Shown here one piece after another: positions 1-9,715 of a DNA stretch of 64,000 nt. Position 1 is the first letter of the stretch. The number at the start of each line of letters is the position of its first letter. The stretch is from an uncultured Collinsella sp. Lineage in GTDB: Bacteria; Actinomycetota; Coriobacteriia; Coriobacteriales; Coriobacteriaceae. The notes below the pieces were generated by a model. It saw only the letters and a list, made by a program, of their open reading frames with translations. It was not told where the DNA came from and made no database searches. Made by a program: the position numbers and the translations under genes. The stretch spans positions 1 to 64,000 of the forward strand of contig CABSNM010000001.1 of assembly GCA_902479065.1 (NCBI GenBank). Reading direction: 5' to 3'.

Positions 1-186
1 CTTTGCATTTTCAAAATACGATTGGGCTGAATGTCGATACTGGTCTAACAGAGCCAAACAAAAAGCGCCCTCACGACGGCCACCTTCAAAGTCCTACGGT
101 GCCGTCACAAGAACGCTTGCGCTGTCCCCATCCGGAGAAGGGGACGATATGTCAGGCGTATTGTAACCCGAGTCATCCACGCGAGC

Positions 187-223
187 AAAACCACCATAAA
201 GGTGCCCCCTTTATGGTGGTTTT
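187..223 (-). terminator. Rho-independent terminator after pckA (palindrome family R2)
   Basis: Arms 191-202 and 208-219 are perfectly complementary (12 bp, core CCACCATAAAGG) around a 5-nt loop. A-run 187-190 and T-run 220-223 flank them, so it could stop transcription both ways. It lies 16 nt past the pckA stop codon. The same palindrome type recurs at 13002-13032 and 25640-25672. Positions 1-186 hold no gene I can support; a small GGGGAC-type hairpin lies near 124-145. Confidence 0.8.
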
Positions 224-238
224 GAGTCTGAGGCGACG

Positions 239-1909
239 CTAGTGGCGGAGCCCCAGCAGGCCGCGGCCGCGATGACGGGCCTCGGCGGACACCTGGGCGT
301 GCGGGCCGGCGGCTTTGACGGACTCGGGCAGGTGCGAGTACTTCTTCTCGAAGTTCTCCTCGAACATCACCGCCAGGTTGTGCGCGGCCTCGTCGTAGCG
401 CGCGGTGCTCTGCCAGTATTGGCGCGGCACCAGGATGCCATCGGGCACGCCGTGGCACGTCGTGGGAATGTCAACGTTAAAGATGTCGTCGTGCACGAAC
501 TCGCTGTCCTCGATGGTGCCGTCGAGGGCGCGCGCGACCAGCGAGCGCGTGTAGGCCAGCTCGATGCGATGACCCACGCCGTAGCCGCCGCCAATCCAGC
601 CGGTGTTGACCAGGTACACGCGCGTGCGGCCGTCGGCAATGCGCTCGCCAAGCATCTTGGCGTAAACCATGGGGTCGAGCGGCATAAACGGCTCGCCGAA
701 CAGCGAAGAGAACGTGGGCGTGGGCTCGGTGACGCCGACCTCGGTGCCGGGGATCTTGGCCGTAAAACCCGTTACAAAGTGATACATGGCGGCATCGGCC
801 GTCAGGCGTGAGACGGGCGGCAGCACGCCAAAGGCGTCGCAGGTCAAAAACAGCACGACGCTCGGAGTGGTGCCCATGCCCTTGGTCCACGCGTTGGGAA
901 TGTGCTCGACGGGATAGGCCACGCGCGTGTTGTGCGTGATCGAGACGTCGTCGTAGTTGGGCTTGCGATTCTCATCGAGTACCACGTTTTCACAGATGGC
1001 GCCAAAGCGGACGGCGTTAAAGATCTCGGGCTCGTGGAACGCGTCCAGGCCCTCGCACTTGGCGTAGCAGCCGCCCTCGACGTTAAAGATGCCCATATCG
1101 GACCAGCCGTGCTCGTCATCGCCGATCAGCAGGCGTGTGGGATTGGCCGAAAGCGTGGTCTTGCCGGTGCCGGACAGGCCAAAGAACACCGCGGTCTCGT
1201 GCGTGACGGGATCCATGCTGGCCGAGCAATGCATGGGCAGTACGTCATCCTCGACGGGCAGCAGGTAATTCATGACGCTGAAGATGGACTTTTTGATCTC
1301 GCCGGAGTAGCCGGTGCCCGCGACCAGAATCACACGCTCCTGGAAATTGATGACCACCGCGGCGCTGGAGTTGAGGCCTTTGATGGCGGGGTCACACTGG
1401 TAACCTGGCGCGGCAAGGACGCAGAAGTCCGGCTCGCCGGTGCGTGCGATTTCGCGGGCAAGCGGGCGGGCAAGCATCTGCTTAATAAAGAGCGCCTGAC
1501 TGGCACGCTCGCAGGCGACAAGCAGGCGACGTGTATGGTTGCGGTCGGCACCGGCCATACCGCGGGTGACGAACACGTCGCGCTCGTTGAGATAGTCGAC
1601 GACGCCGGATTTGATGGCCTCGTAGCTCTCGACAGACAGCGGGCGGTTGACAGCGCCCCAGGCAATCTTGTCGTGCACGTCGGGCGTGTCGACGATAAAG
1701 CGGTCGTTAGGCGAGCGGCCGGTGCGCTCCCCCGTCTCGATCACCAACGCGCCGTTGGAGGCCATGCGGCCTTCGTTGCGGCGGATGGCATGCTCGACGA
1801 GCTCGGCTGCCGGCAGGTCAACAAGCAGGCGGGGCTGGTTCTCGGCAGGGTCTTCGACCAGCGCAATGCCAAAGTTGGACAGAACTTCTGCAGGGGTAAC
1901 ACCTGGCAT
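239..1909 (-). CDS. pckA: Phosphoenolpyruvate carboxykinase (ATP)
   Basis: A 556-aa cytosolic enzyme that interconverts oxaloacetate plus ATP with phosphoenolpyruvate, CO2 and ADP. The sequence shows the ATP-type kinase-1a loop GLSGTGKTTLSANP and the metal-binding kinase-2 stretch LIGDDEHGWSDMG, both diagnostic of the ATP-dependent rather than GTP-dependent family. The frame is open a further 38 codons upstream, but the ATG at 1909 has a strong AAGGAGG six bases before it and gives the usual family N-terminus, so it is the start. The gene stands alone, ending in the hairpin at 187-223. In a fermentative gut anaerobe the enzyme may run in the CO2-fixing direction toward fumarate and succinate; that is inference. 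Confidence 0.96.
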   Translation of the reverse strand: MPGVTPAEVLSNFGIALVEDPAENQPRLLVDLPAAELVEHAIRRNEGRMASNGALVIETGERTGRSPNDRFIVDTPDVHDKIAWGAVNRPLSVESYEAIKSGVVDYLNERDVFVTRGMAGADRNHTRRLLVACERASQALFIKQMLARPLAREIARTGEPDFCVLAAPGYQCDPAIKGLNSSAAVVINFQERVILVAGTGYSGEIKKSIFSVMNYLLPVEDDVLPMHCSASMDPVTHETAVFFGLSGTGKTTLSANPTRLLIGDDEHGWSDMGIFNVEGGCYAKCEGLDAFHEPEIFNAVRFGAICENVVLDENRKPNYDDVSITHNTRVAYPVEHIPNAWTKGMGTTPSVVLFLTCDAFGVLPPVSRLTADAAMYHFVTGFTAKIPGTEVGVTEPTPTFSSLFGEPFMPLDPMVYAKMLGERIADGRTRVYLVNTGWIGGGYGVGHRIELAYTRSLVARALDGTIEDSEFVHDDIFNVDIPTTCHGVPDGILVPRQYWQSTARYDEAAHNLAVMFEENFEKKYSHLPESVKAAGPHAQVSAEARHRGRGLLGLRH

Positions 1910-2052
1910 GGGGCCTCCTTTAAAAGCGCGACATGTGGACGCGGCGCGCACTTTACTCACGTAAAGCCCGTTGTACCCGATATGCAAAAACGTTTTTGCG
2001 GCAACGGCGAAGCGCCCGCTCAACGGTCAAAAATCGCACGCAAGCGGCCTAG

Positions 2053-2187
2053 TCATTGGGGACGTTCTTAAACGACTAGTCATTGGGGACACTCTTGAAC
2101 AGGCAACATTCAAGGAGTGTCCCCGGATGCTGGCACTTAGGGACGTTCCCAAAGTGCCTGCACATAAGGAACGTCCCTAAGTGCCGA
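2053..2187. repeat. Intergenic GGGACGTTCC/AAGTGCC repeat cluster (family R1)
   Basis: A run of related short palindromic units lies in the gap between pckA and the flippase gene. One hairpin pairs 2085-2099 (GGGGACACTCTTGAA) with 2109-2124. A second set carries GGCACTTAGGGACGTTCCC and CACATAAGGAACGTCCCTAAGTGCC-like units. Similar units occur at 22867-22933, 29637-29654 and 39225-39277. The pattern resembles REP-like elements mobilised by single-stranded (Y1) transposases. No such transposase is in the window. Confidence 0.75.
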
Positions 2188-2545
2188 CTACCGAATGGCG
2201 CCGCCGAAATTATCGAACAACCTGTTCAAAAATACGAGCGGACACCGAGGTGTCTATACTAGAGCGCAGCAATAGAAAGGACCCCGCTTTGAGCATCACG
2301 CCCTCGATAGCATTCGCCGCGCCATCGCCCGCCGTAACGGCATCTCCAACCCCGCTGCATCGAAAGACGGCGCCGCGAAGGCCCAGGGCGGCCGCATCGA
2401 GAACGGCCTGTTCCCCGCCTCCCACACGGCCGAAGAGCTCGCGCGCATCCAGGAGCTGAGCCAGCGCAACGCCGGCGGACCCGATAGCAGCCAAGCCACA
2501 CGTCGCCGGCGCGAACGCGATCGGGAGCCAGGCCCCGTCCGCCGC

Positions 2546-3868
2546 ATGGTCAACGCTTGGTGGAACCGTCTGCTCGGTGCCGTCTACGGCGGCGGCTTCT
2601 CCATGCAGGAAGCGGAATACGAGGAGCACGCCACCAGCCGCGACTATCTTTGGAACACCCTCGGCACCGCCGTGTGGGGCCTGGCGTTTCCGTTGCTCAC
2701 CATCGTGTCTACGCAGCTCGTGGGCGCCGAAGAAGCAGGCAAATTCTCCATCGCCTTTGTCACCGGCACGCTCATCATGATCGCGTGCAACTACGGCGTG
2801 CGCAATTTCCAGGTCTCAGACATCGACGAAAAGACGTCCTTTGCCTCCTACCAGCTCAACCGCTGGCTTTGTGGAGCGCTCGCCCTAGGCTGCGGCCTCA
2901 TGTACAGCAGCGCCCGCGGCTATGATGCGCAGATGGCGACGATCGGCCTGGGCGTCTACCTGTATAAGGTCATCGATGGCGTCGCCGACGTGTACGAAGG
3001 CCGCCTGCAGCAGGCCGACAAACTCTACTTGGCTGGAATGAGCCAAACGCTACGCTCCGTCGGCGTCATCGCGGTCTTCAGCGTGGCGCTGTTCCTCACG
3101 CGCAGCATGCCCATCGCGGCCATGGCCATGGGTGTCACCGCGATCGCCTCGCTCGTGCTGGTCACCGCGCCGCTCGCCCTGCTCGAGACCGAAAAATCGC
3201 GCCGCGTGAGCCTGCGCGAGGTCGGCCACCTGTTTGTCCAGTGCGCCCCGCTCTTTGGTGCACTGTTCCTGTTCAACCTAATTGAGAGCATGCCCAAGTT
3301 TGTGATGGAAGGCACGCTGGCATACAAATATCAGCTGTACTTTAATGCCCTGTTCTTTCCGGCGCAGGCTATTTTGCTGAGCATTGGATTTATCTATAAA
3401 CCGCAGCTTCTGCGCTTGTCGAGCATTTGGGCTAATCCTCGCAAGCGTCATCGCTTTGACCTGATTATTGTTGCCGTTATGGCGCTGATCGTGGTCATCA
3501 CCGGCGTGTGCGCCGCATTTATGGCAGGTCCCGGTATTCCCCTCATGAGCTTGATGTACGGCCTCGGCTTTGAGCGCTACCGTACGCTGGCGTTGCTGAT
3601 GGTCGTCGCCGGCGGCGTCACCGCGGCCATCGACTTTATCTACGCCATCATCACGGTGCTACGCCACGCTGGAGACGTCACCAAGATCTATCTGATCTGC
3701 TTCGCCGTAAGCGTGGTGCTGCCGGTGATCCTGATTAAGCTGCTGGGTCTGATGGGCGCTGTAGTGAGCTACCTAGCCATCATGGCCCTACTCCTGGTGC
3801 TGCTGATAATCGAGTACCGCCGCATCCGCCAACGCATAGAGAGGGACCGGAATCCGTACGGCGCCTAA
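2546..3868 (+). CDS. Flippase-like polytopic membrane protein (Wzx/MATE-like)
   Basis: A 440-aa protein with about twelve hydrophobic segments, resembling lipid-linked oligosaccharide flippases. Export of a surface-glycan precursor is inferred; no glycosyltransferase genes adjoin it. The ATG at 2546 has no good ribosome site. The frame stays open and protein-like upstream to 2276, reading SIRRAIARRNGISNP and then GLFPASHTAEELARIQELSQ. A good AGAAAGGA (2274-2281) lies seven bases before a TTG at 2289, but that TTG is in another frame. The natural protein is therefore probably about 85 residues longer, and a one-base indel near 2292 disrupts the start. The true N-terminus is unresolved. Confidence 0.7.
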   Translation: MVNAWWNRLLGAVYGGGFSMQEAEYEEHATSRDYLWNTLGTAVWGLAFPLLTIVSTQLVGAEEAGKFSIAFVTGTLIMIACNYGVRNFQVSDIDEKTSFASYQLNRWLCGALALGCGLMYSSARGYDAQMATIGLGVYLYKVIDGVADVYEGRLQQADKLYLAGMSQTLRSVGVIAVFSVALFLTRSMPIAAMAMGVTAIASLVLVTAPLALLETEKSRRVSLREVGHLFVQCAPLFGALFLFNLIESMPKFVMEGTLAYKYQLYFNALFFPAQAILLSIGFIYKPQLLRLSSIWANPRKRHRFDLIIVAVMALIVVITGVCAAFMAGPGIPLMSLMYGLGFERYRTLALLMVVAGGVTAAIDFIYAIITVLRHAGDVTKIYLICFAVSVVLPVILIKLLGLMGAVVSYLAIMALLLVLLIIEYRRIRQRIERDRNPYGA

Positions 3869-3947
3869 TTAGCTGCCCGGTCACCGGAATTTGCGATGGA
3901 ATCACCCCGTCTGGGGTCTCGTTGCGGACAATATTCATCACGCAAAA

Positions 3948-4070
3948 CTAAGTGAGTAGACTTTTACCGAATCCCCGACCACACCAACAGAGCACAAGTC
4001 TGTGACCTGCGGTTTTATTGAGGCAAATATGTTGGGTGCTCGGCATTTCCAAAAAAGCCTACTCACTTAG
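3948..4070. mobile_element. 123-bp MITE-like element
   Basis: Terminal inverted repeats of about 20 bp (left 3948-3967 beginning CTAAGTGAGTAGACTTTT; right 4051-4070) match at about 17 positions. They enclose 83 bp with no reading frame. No clear target duplication is visible. It sits in the 388-bp gap between convergent genes; the remainder (4071-4256) shows no gene. Confidence 0.6.
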
Positions 4071-4256
4071 CCAGCGGGCAGCCAAAAAAGAACCGCCGCG
4101 ACGTCGTTTGACTCCGTTGCAACGGTTTTTCGAGCATTTTCGCGCTGTCGAGGACGCAGACGCTCCTCATTTCTAGCGCTTACCGAGCAAGAAGGCGCTA
4201 CTCTCCGAAAGTAGTCAAAAAAGGCCCCGTCCAAAATTAGCTACCCCTTGCACCGA

Positions 4257-5096
4257 TTATTCGCCCGGGTTGATATTCGCGTAGAACTCCGCCCCGTCGT
4301 CCAGGCGCAGGATGCCCACGCGGCCGAACTCGGAGCCGGTGGCGGCGGCGCAGTCGATGTCGATACGATCGGGCACACCGGCAGTGTCCTCGCCGCCCAA
4401 GCGCACGATCTGCCCGCGGCCCGACTCCTCGTCGAGCCCCGCAAGACCACCGACCTCGCAATAACGCCCGAGCGACACCGTTGGCGTGTGACCGCTCACA
4501 ACGACCGGGCCCTTACCCTCGGTAGAAAGCAGCCCGGTCGGCACATCCCAATAGCCGTGACGAATCCACAGCAGGTCATCGGACGACTGCACCGCGAGCA
4601 TCTGCTGCAGCAGCTCGCGATCGGCACCCACCGCTCCAACGCCATCGGCACAATCGACGCCATGCTCAAGCAAAAACGCCCGCGCCGCCTCGGTCTGAAT
4701 GCCGGCGTGTACCAGCAGATACGGGCGCTCCTCGGTCTCGACCACCGCGTAGAGCGGCAGCGCGGCCATCCATCGCACGAGCTCCTCGTATGCCTCAAAT
4801 TCCATGTCGTTGAGCTGCTCGCGCGTCGTCCAGCCACCGTTGATATCCCAGGTCTCGGCATCGAGCGGATCCTGACCAATGATGGCATCGAGCATGATCT
4901 GCTCGTGATTACCCTTGAGCACGTGGGCGTTGGGCAGCGAGCGCACGAGCTTAATAACGCCGACCGGATCGGGCCCGCGATCGATCATGTCGCCCAGCAC
5001 GTACAGCGTGTCGTCGGACGTCAACGAGATCTTAGACAGGGCCTCGTCAAGCGCACGCACGTGCCCGTGAGCATCAGATGTCACATAGATCGCCAT
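4257..5096 (-). CDS. PPP-type metallophosphatase (ApaH / Ser-Thr phosphatase-like)
   Basis: A 279-aa calcineurin-fold phosphohydrolase. The two-metal site is visible in order: DAHGH near residue 8, GDMIDRG near 35, GNHE near 62, and a late SGHTPT motif. These fit the PPP branch that includes symmetrical diadenosine-tetraphosphatases and bacterial protein phosphatases; the substrate cannot be chosen from sequence. The ATG at 5096 follows GCAAGGAGAGG, a good ribosome site. The gene is monocistronic and divergent from the antiporter. The 253-bp gap upstream shows nothing recognisable. Confidence 0.85.
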   Translation of the reverse strand: MAIYVTSDAHGHVRALDEALSKISLTSDDTLYVLGDMIDRGPDPVGVIKLVRSLPNAHVLKGNHEQIMLDAIIGQDPLDAETWDINGGWTTREQLNDMEFEAYEELVRWMAALPLYAVVETEERPYLLVHAGIQTEAARAFLLEHGVDCADGVGAVGADRELLQQMLAVQSSDDLLWIRHGYWDVPTGLLSTEGKGPVVVSGHTPTVSLGRYCEVGGLAGLDEESGRGQIVRLGGEDTAGVPDRIDIDCAAATGSEFGRVGILRLDDGAEFYANINPGE

Positions 5097-5349
5097 GGTA
5101 CGCCTCTCCTTGCATTGCGGCCGAAGCCCGGTGCCGCAACTAAAACTTCAAGTTGAACTTAAACGTTACCCATTGTACTCCGTTGCAATAAAGCTGGAAA
5201 GGGTTTCCGAGCAGAGGCAAAGACGGCAGCCGTCTATGACGATATCGCGCACGCCCGCAATCCAACCCCATAAACCCACCATCTTTGGGTACAAATAACC
5301 GCAGACAGCTGACCGTGCCACGCCAACCACCCAGGAGCGGACACTATCC

Positions 5350-6951
5350 ATGAACCAGATCCTTCTCTTTATCGGCCTCGTCATCATTTTGTGCCTGACC
5401 ATCAAACCCGTCGGCAAAAAACTCCCCTTCCCCACCCTGCTCATCTTTATCGCGCTGGGCATGTTGTTGGGCGTCAACGGCCCGACGCATATCGACTTTA
5501 GCGACTACGCACTCACCGAAACCGTCTGCAGCACGGCGCTGCTATTCATCATGTTCTACGGCGGCTTTAACACCAATATCGACCGCGCCAAGCCCGTCGC
5601 TGCGCCGGCGGTGCTGCTGAGCACGCTCGGCGTCGTCATCACCGCAGGCATCACCGGCGTGTTCGCCCACTTTGTGCTGGGCTTCGACTGGATCGGCGGC
5701 CTGCTGCTGGGCTCGGTCGTGGCATCCACCGACGCGGCCAGCGTCTTTAGTGTTCTGCGCGAGCACAGCCTGTCGCTGAAGGGCGGCACCGACTCGCTGC
5801 TCGAGGTCGAATCGGGCTCCAACGATCCCGTCGCCTACATGCTCACCGCCGTGCTCGCCACACTCGCGGCCGGCGGCGACATTAACATCCCCGTGCTGCT
5901 GGCCAAGCAGATTATCCTGGGCGTGGGCCTGGGCCTCGCCATCGGCTGGGCGGCGGGCCGCCTGATTGAACGCGCGCACGCAACGGCCGAGGGCGCGCAG
6001 ACCATCTTTTTGTTCGCCGTGGTGATCGTTGCCTACGCGCTACCAAGCTATCTGGGCGGCAACGGCTTTTTGGCTGTATACCTGGCCGGCATTGTGCTGG
6101 GTGCCAGCGACATCACCGGCAAAGTCGAGATGGCGCACTTCTTTGACACCCTCACCGAGATGGCAGAGATGACCATCTTCTTTTTGCTGGGCCTGCTCGT
6201 TACACCCGCACGCCTGCCGCAAATGCTGCTACCGGGCCTGGCGCTCATGGCGTTTATGCTCTTTGCGAGCCGCCCCATCGCCGTAGGCATGCTGCTGGCA
6301 CCGTTTAGGACGAACCCTCGCCAGGTTGCGCTCGTAAGCTGGGCGGGTCTGCGCGGAACAGCTTCGGTCGTCTTTAGTCTCTTTGCCGTGGTGGCCGGCG
6401 TTCCCGGCGGACACGACCTATTTGACCTGGTGTTTGTGATTGCCGTGTCGAGCATTGTGGTGCAGGGCTCGCTGCTGCCGGCGTTGGCGAAGAAGCTCGA
6501 TATGATCGATGCGACCGGCGACGTGCGCCGCACCTTTAACGACTACCGCGACGAGGACGGCATGTCGTTTGTAAAGCTCAAGGTGGGCGCTGGACATCCG
6601 TTTGTCGGACGCTCGCTCGCGGACATTGGCAGCGCCACAGACATGCTCGTGGTCCTGGTGCTGCGCGACGGGGCGCACCCGGTGCTGCCCAACGGCGATA
6701 CCGTCATCGAGGAAGGTGACCTGCTGGTGATGGCCGCGCCGACGTTTGAAGAGCGTGCCGAGGTTACGCTGCGCGAGGTCACCGTAACCCCCCACGGTCG
6801 CCTGGCCGGCCAGCGTCTTCGCGATGTGCCGCAAGGCAAGCATCCCTTTATCGTCGTGATGCTCAAACGCGACGGCCAGACGATCATCCCCGACGGCAAC
6901 ACCCTCATATACGCCGGCGACGAAGCCGTCATCGCCACACTGGCGTCGTAG
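5350..6951 (+). CDS. Cation/proton antiporter, CPA1 family with two RCK_C domains
   Basis: A 533-aa inner-membrane antiporter resembling NhaP2/CvrA K+/H+ exchangers. The first ~385 residues hold about twelve transmembrane helices. The stretch STDAASVFSVL is the conserved acidic ion site of the family, and the following EVESGSNDP is also typical. The C-terminal ~130 residues form two consecutive TrkA-C (RCK_C) ligand-binding domains, suggesting gating by a nucleotide or ion. The likely role is K+ or Na+ efflux coupled to proton uptake for pH or osmotic balance. The start follows CAGGAGCGG. Substrate preference is inferred from architecture only. Confidence 0.88.
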   Translation: MNQILLFIGLVIILCLTIKPVGKKLPFPTLLIFIALGMLLGVNGPTHIDFSDYALTETVCSTALLFIMFYGGFNTNIDRAKPVAAPAVLLSTLGVVITAGITGVFAHFVLGFDWIGGLLLGSVVASTDAASVFSVLREHSLSLKGGTDSLLEVESGSNDPVAYMLTAVLATLAAGGDINIPVLLAKQIILGVGLGLAIGWAAGRLIERAHATAEGAQTIFLFAVVIVAYALPSYLGGNGFLAVYLAGIVLGASDITGKVEMAHFFDTLTEMAEMTIFFLLGLLVTPARLPQMLLPGLALMAFMLFASRPIAVGMLLAPFRTNPRQVALVSWAGLRGTASVVFSLFAVVAGVPGGHDLFDLVFVIAVSSIVVQGSLLPALAKKLDMIDATGDVRRTFNDYRDEDGMSFVKLKVGAGHPFVGRSLADIGSATDMLVVLVLRDGAHPVLPNGDTVIEEGDLLVMAAPTFEERAEVTLREVTVTPHGRLAGQRLRDVPQGKHPFIVVMLKRDGQTIIPDGNTLIYAGDEAVIATLAS

Positions 6952-7043
6952 TGACCAGGAAATGGCTAATTTGCGACGAAGAGATCAAGCGCCTAGAGAA
7001 CCTCATGCCTTCGCTCGCAGATTCGGATTTGCCTGAGGAGTAA
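6951..7043 (+). CDS. Possible 30-aa small ORF overlapping the antiporter stop
   Basis: A GTG at 6951 overlaps the last base of the antiporter TAG and opens 30 codons reading MTRKWLICDEEIKRLENLMP and then SLADSDLPEE, ending at TAA 7041-7043. The charged helical composition looks protein-like. The one-base overlap would allow coupled translation. No homologue is recognised; it may be a remnant of a longer gene. Confidence 0.3.
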   Translation: MTRKWLICDEEIKRLENLMPSLADSDLPEE

Positions 7044-7177
7044 AGCACCCCTCCCCCATGTAACCATCCTGTAAATCATAGCGGCGCACTCGGGTTTTGT
7101 TGTGATGCGGTCGCGCCTGGCGCTCCACTGTGCTAAAGTATCCCGAACGTTCAAACGACTACGAGGGAGACTAGAAG

Positions 7178-8302
<1,125 letters not shown>

Positions 8303-8374
8303 CCCGCAACACGCGGGCCGACCAGCCACCTCAGACCACCCTGTTTAGATTAAAACCTGCTAAGGAGTTTTTCC

Positions 8375-9538
8375 ATGCGCAAGATTAAGACCATCGACGA
8401 CATCACTAAAGACGGCAAAGTCGAGTTTGGCGAGGGCTACGAGTTCGTGGGCACCGCCGAGGAGGCCGACGCGATCCTGATGCGCTCGACCGACCTGCAC
8501 GGCTACGAGCTGCCCGAGGGCATCCGCGCCATCGCCCGCTGCGGTGCCGGCGTCAACAACATCCCCGTCGAGGAGTACGCCAAGAAGGGCGTTGTCGTCT
8601 TTAACTCCCCCGGCGCTAACAGCAACGCCGTTAAGGAGCTCGTCCTAGGCATGCTGGTGCTCTCGAGCCGCGGCGTGGTGCAATCGATGAACTGGGTGCG
8701 CGACAACGCCGACGACCCCGAGATTCAGGTCGATGCCGAGAAGGCCAAGAAGGCCTTTGTGGGCCGCGAGCTCAAGGGCAAGCGCATCGGCGTCATCGGC
8801 CTGGGCAACGTGGGCTCCAAGGTCGCCAACGCCTGCGTCGACCTGGGCATGGACGTTTACGGCTACGACCCGTTCATTTCCGTCGAGCACGCGTGGGTGC
8901 TGAGCCGCGAGGTGCAGCGTGTGGGCACGCTCGAGGATCTCTGCCGCGGCTGCGACTACCTCACCGTACACGTGCCCAGCAAGGCCGACACCATCGGCAT
9001 GATCAGCACCGAGCAGATTAACCTGCTGGCACCCGACGCCGTGCTCATCAACTACGCACGCGAAACCATCATTGACGAGGACGCCGTCGACGCCGCCCTG
9101 CGCGAGGGCAAGCTCAGCTGGTTTAGCTGCGACTTCGCCACGCCCAAGACCGTCAAGATGCCCAATACGTTTATCACCACGCACTCGGGCGCCGGCACCG
9201 GCGAGGCCGAGGCCAACTGCGCCGATATGGCCATCAGCGAGCTCAAGGATTACCTGGAGAACGGCAACATCGCACACAGCGTCAACTATCCCGCCTGCAG
9301 CATGGGCAAGGCGCGCGCCGCGAGCCGCATCGCCTGTCTGCACGCCAACGTGCCCAACATGATCGGCCAGATCACAGCCATTCTCGCCAAGGACAACGCC
9401 AACGTGCAGCGTATGACCAACGAGTCCGCTGGCGAGAACGCCTACACCATGTTCGACACCGATGAGCACCTGGACAGCAGCACCATCGAGGCGCTCAAGC
9501 AGATTCCGTCGATGTATCGCGTGCGCGTAATCAAATAG
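8375..9538 (+). CDS. serA: D-3-phosphoglycerate dehydrogenase with ACT domain
   Basis: A 387-aa NAD-dependent enzyme that oxidises 3-phosphoglycerate, the committed step of serine biosynthesis. The Rossmann glycine motif GVIGLGNVGSKVA and the dinucleotide-specific acid in YGYDPF are present, as is the HSGAGTGEAE segment that carries the catalytic histidine region. The last ~70 residues form an ACT domain (ANVPNMIGQITAILAKD), suggesting feedback control by serine. This is the short-form enzyme without the extra ASB domain. It is preceded by AAGGAG and lies in an operon with serC. Confidence 0.95.
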   Translation: MRKIKTIDDITKDGKVEFGEGYEFVGTAEEADAILMRSTDLHGYELPEGIRAIARCGAGVNNIPVEEYAKKGVVVFNSPGANSNAVKELVLGMLVLSSRGVVQSMNWVRDNADDPEIQVDAEKAKKAFVGRELKGKRIGVIGLGNVGSKVANACVDLGMDVYGYDPFISVEHAWVLSREVQRVGTLEDLCRGCDYLTVHVPSKADTIGMISTEQINLLAPDAVLINYARETIIDEDAVDAALREGKLSWFSCDFATPKTVKMPNTFITTHSGAGTGEAEANCADMAISELKDYLENGNIAHSVNYPACSMGKARAASRIACLHANVPNMIGQITAILAKDNANVQRMTNESAGENAYTMFDTDEHLDSSTIEALKQIPSMYRVRVIK

Positions 9539-9601
9539 CGCCGGCTGATCTGACGGGCAGTTCCCCATGTGGCCTGCCCGTTACTGACATTGAATGCCCG
9601 C

Positions 9602-9637
9602 GGGGGCGCCTTTCGCATGAGAGGCGCCCCCGTTTTT
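9602..9637 (+). terminator. Terminator of serC-serA
   Basis: A perfect 10-bp GC stem (9602-9611 GGGGGCGCCT with 9622-9631) is followed by TTTTT at 9633-9637. A smaller hairpin (ACGGGCA...TGCCCGT) lies just upstream at 9553-9581. Confidence 0.9.
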
Positions 9638-9715
9638 GTAAGCACTCCATTAAATGCACCGAGCCGCTTCTTGGCATACAATCTGTATGTTGACCTAACT
9701 ATCTGTGAGGTGCCT

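Noticed and set aside
3..242. Possible 79-aa gene at the window start
   Set aside because: It runs through the pckA terminator, has no ribosome site in view, and its end is only the frame through the palindrome.
2181..2459. Small plus-strand frame beginning near the R1 repeats
   Set aside because: Its Pro/Arg/Ser-rich translation is out of frame with the protein-like extension of the flippase gene that overlaps it.
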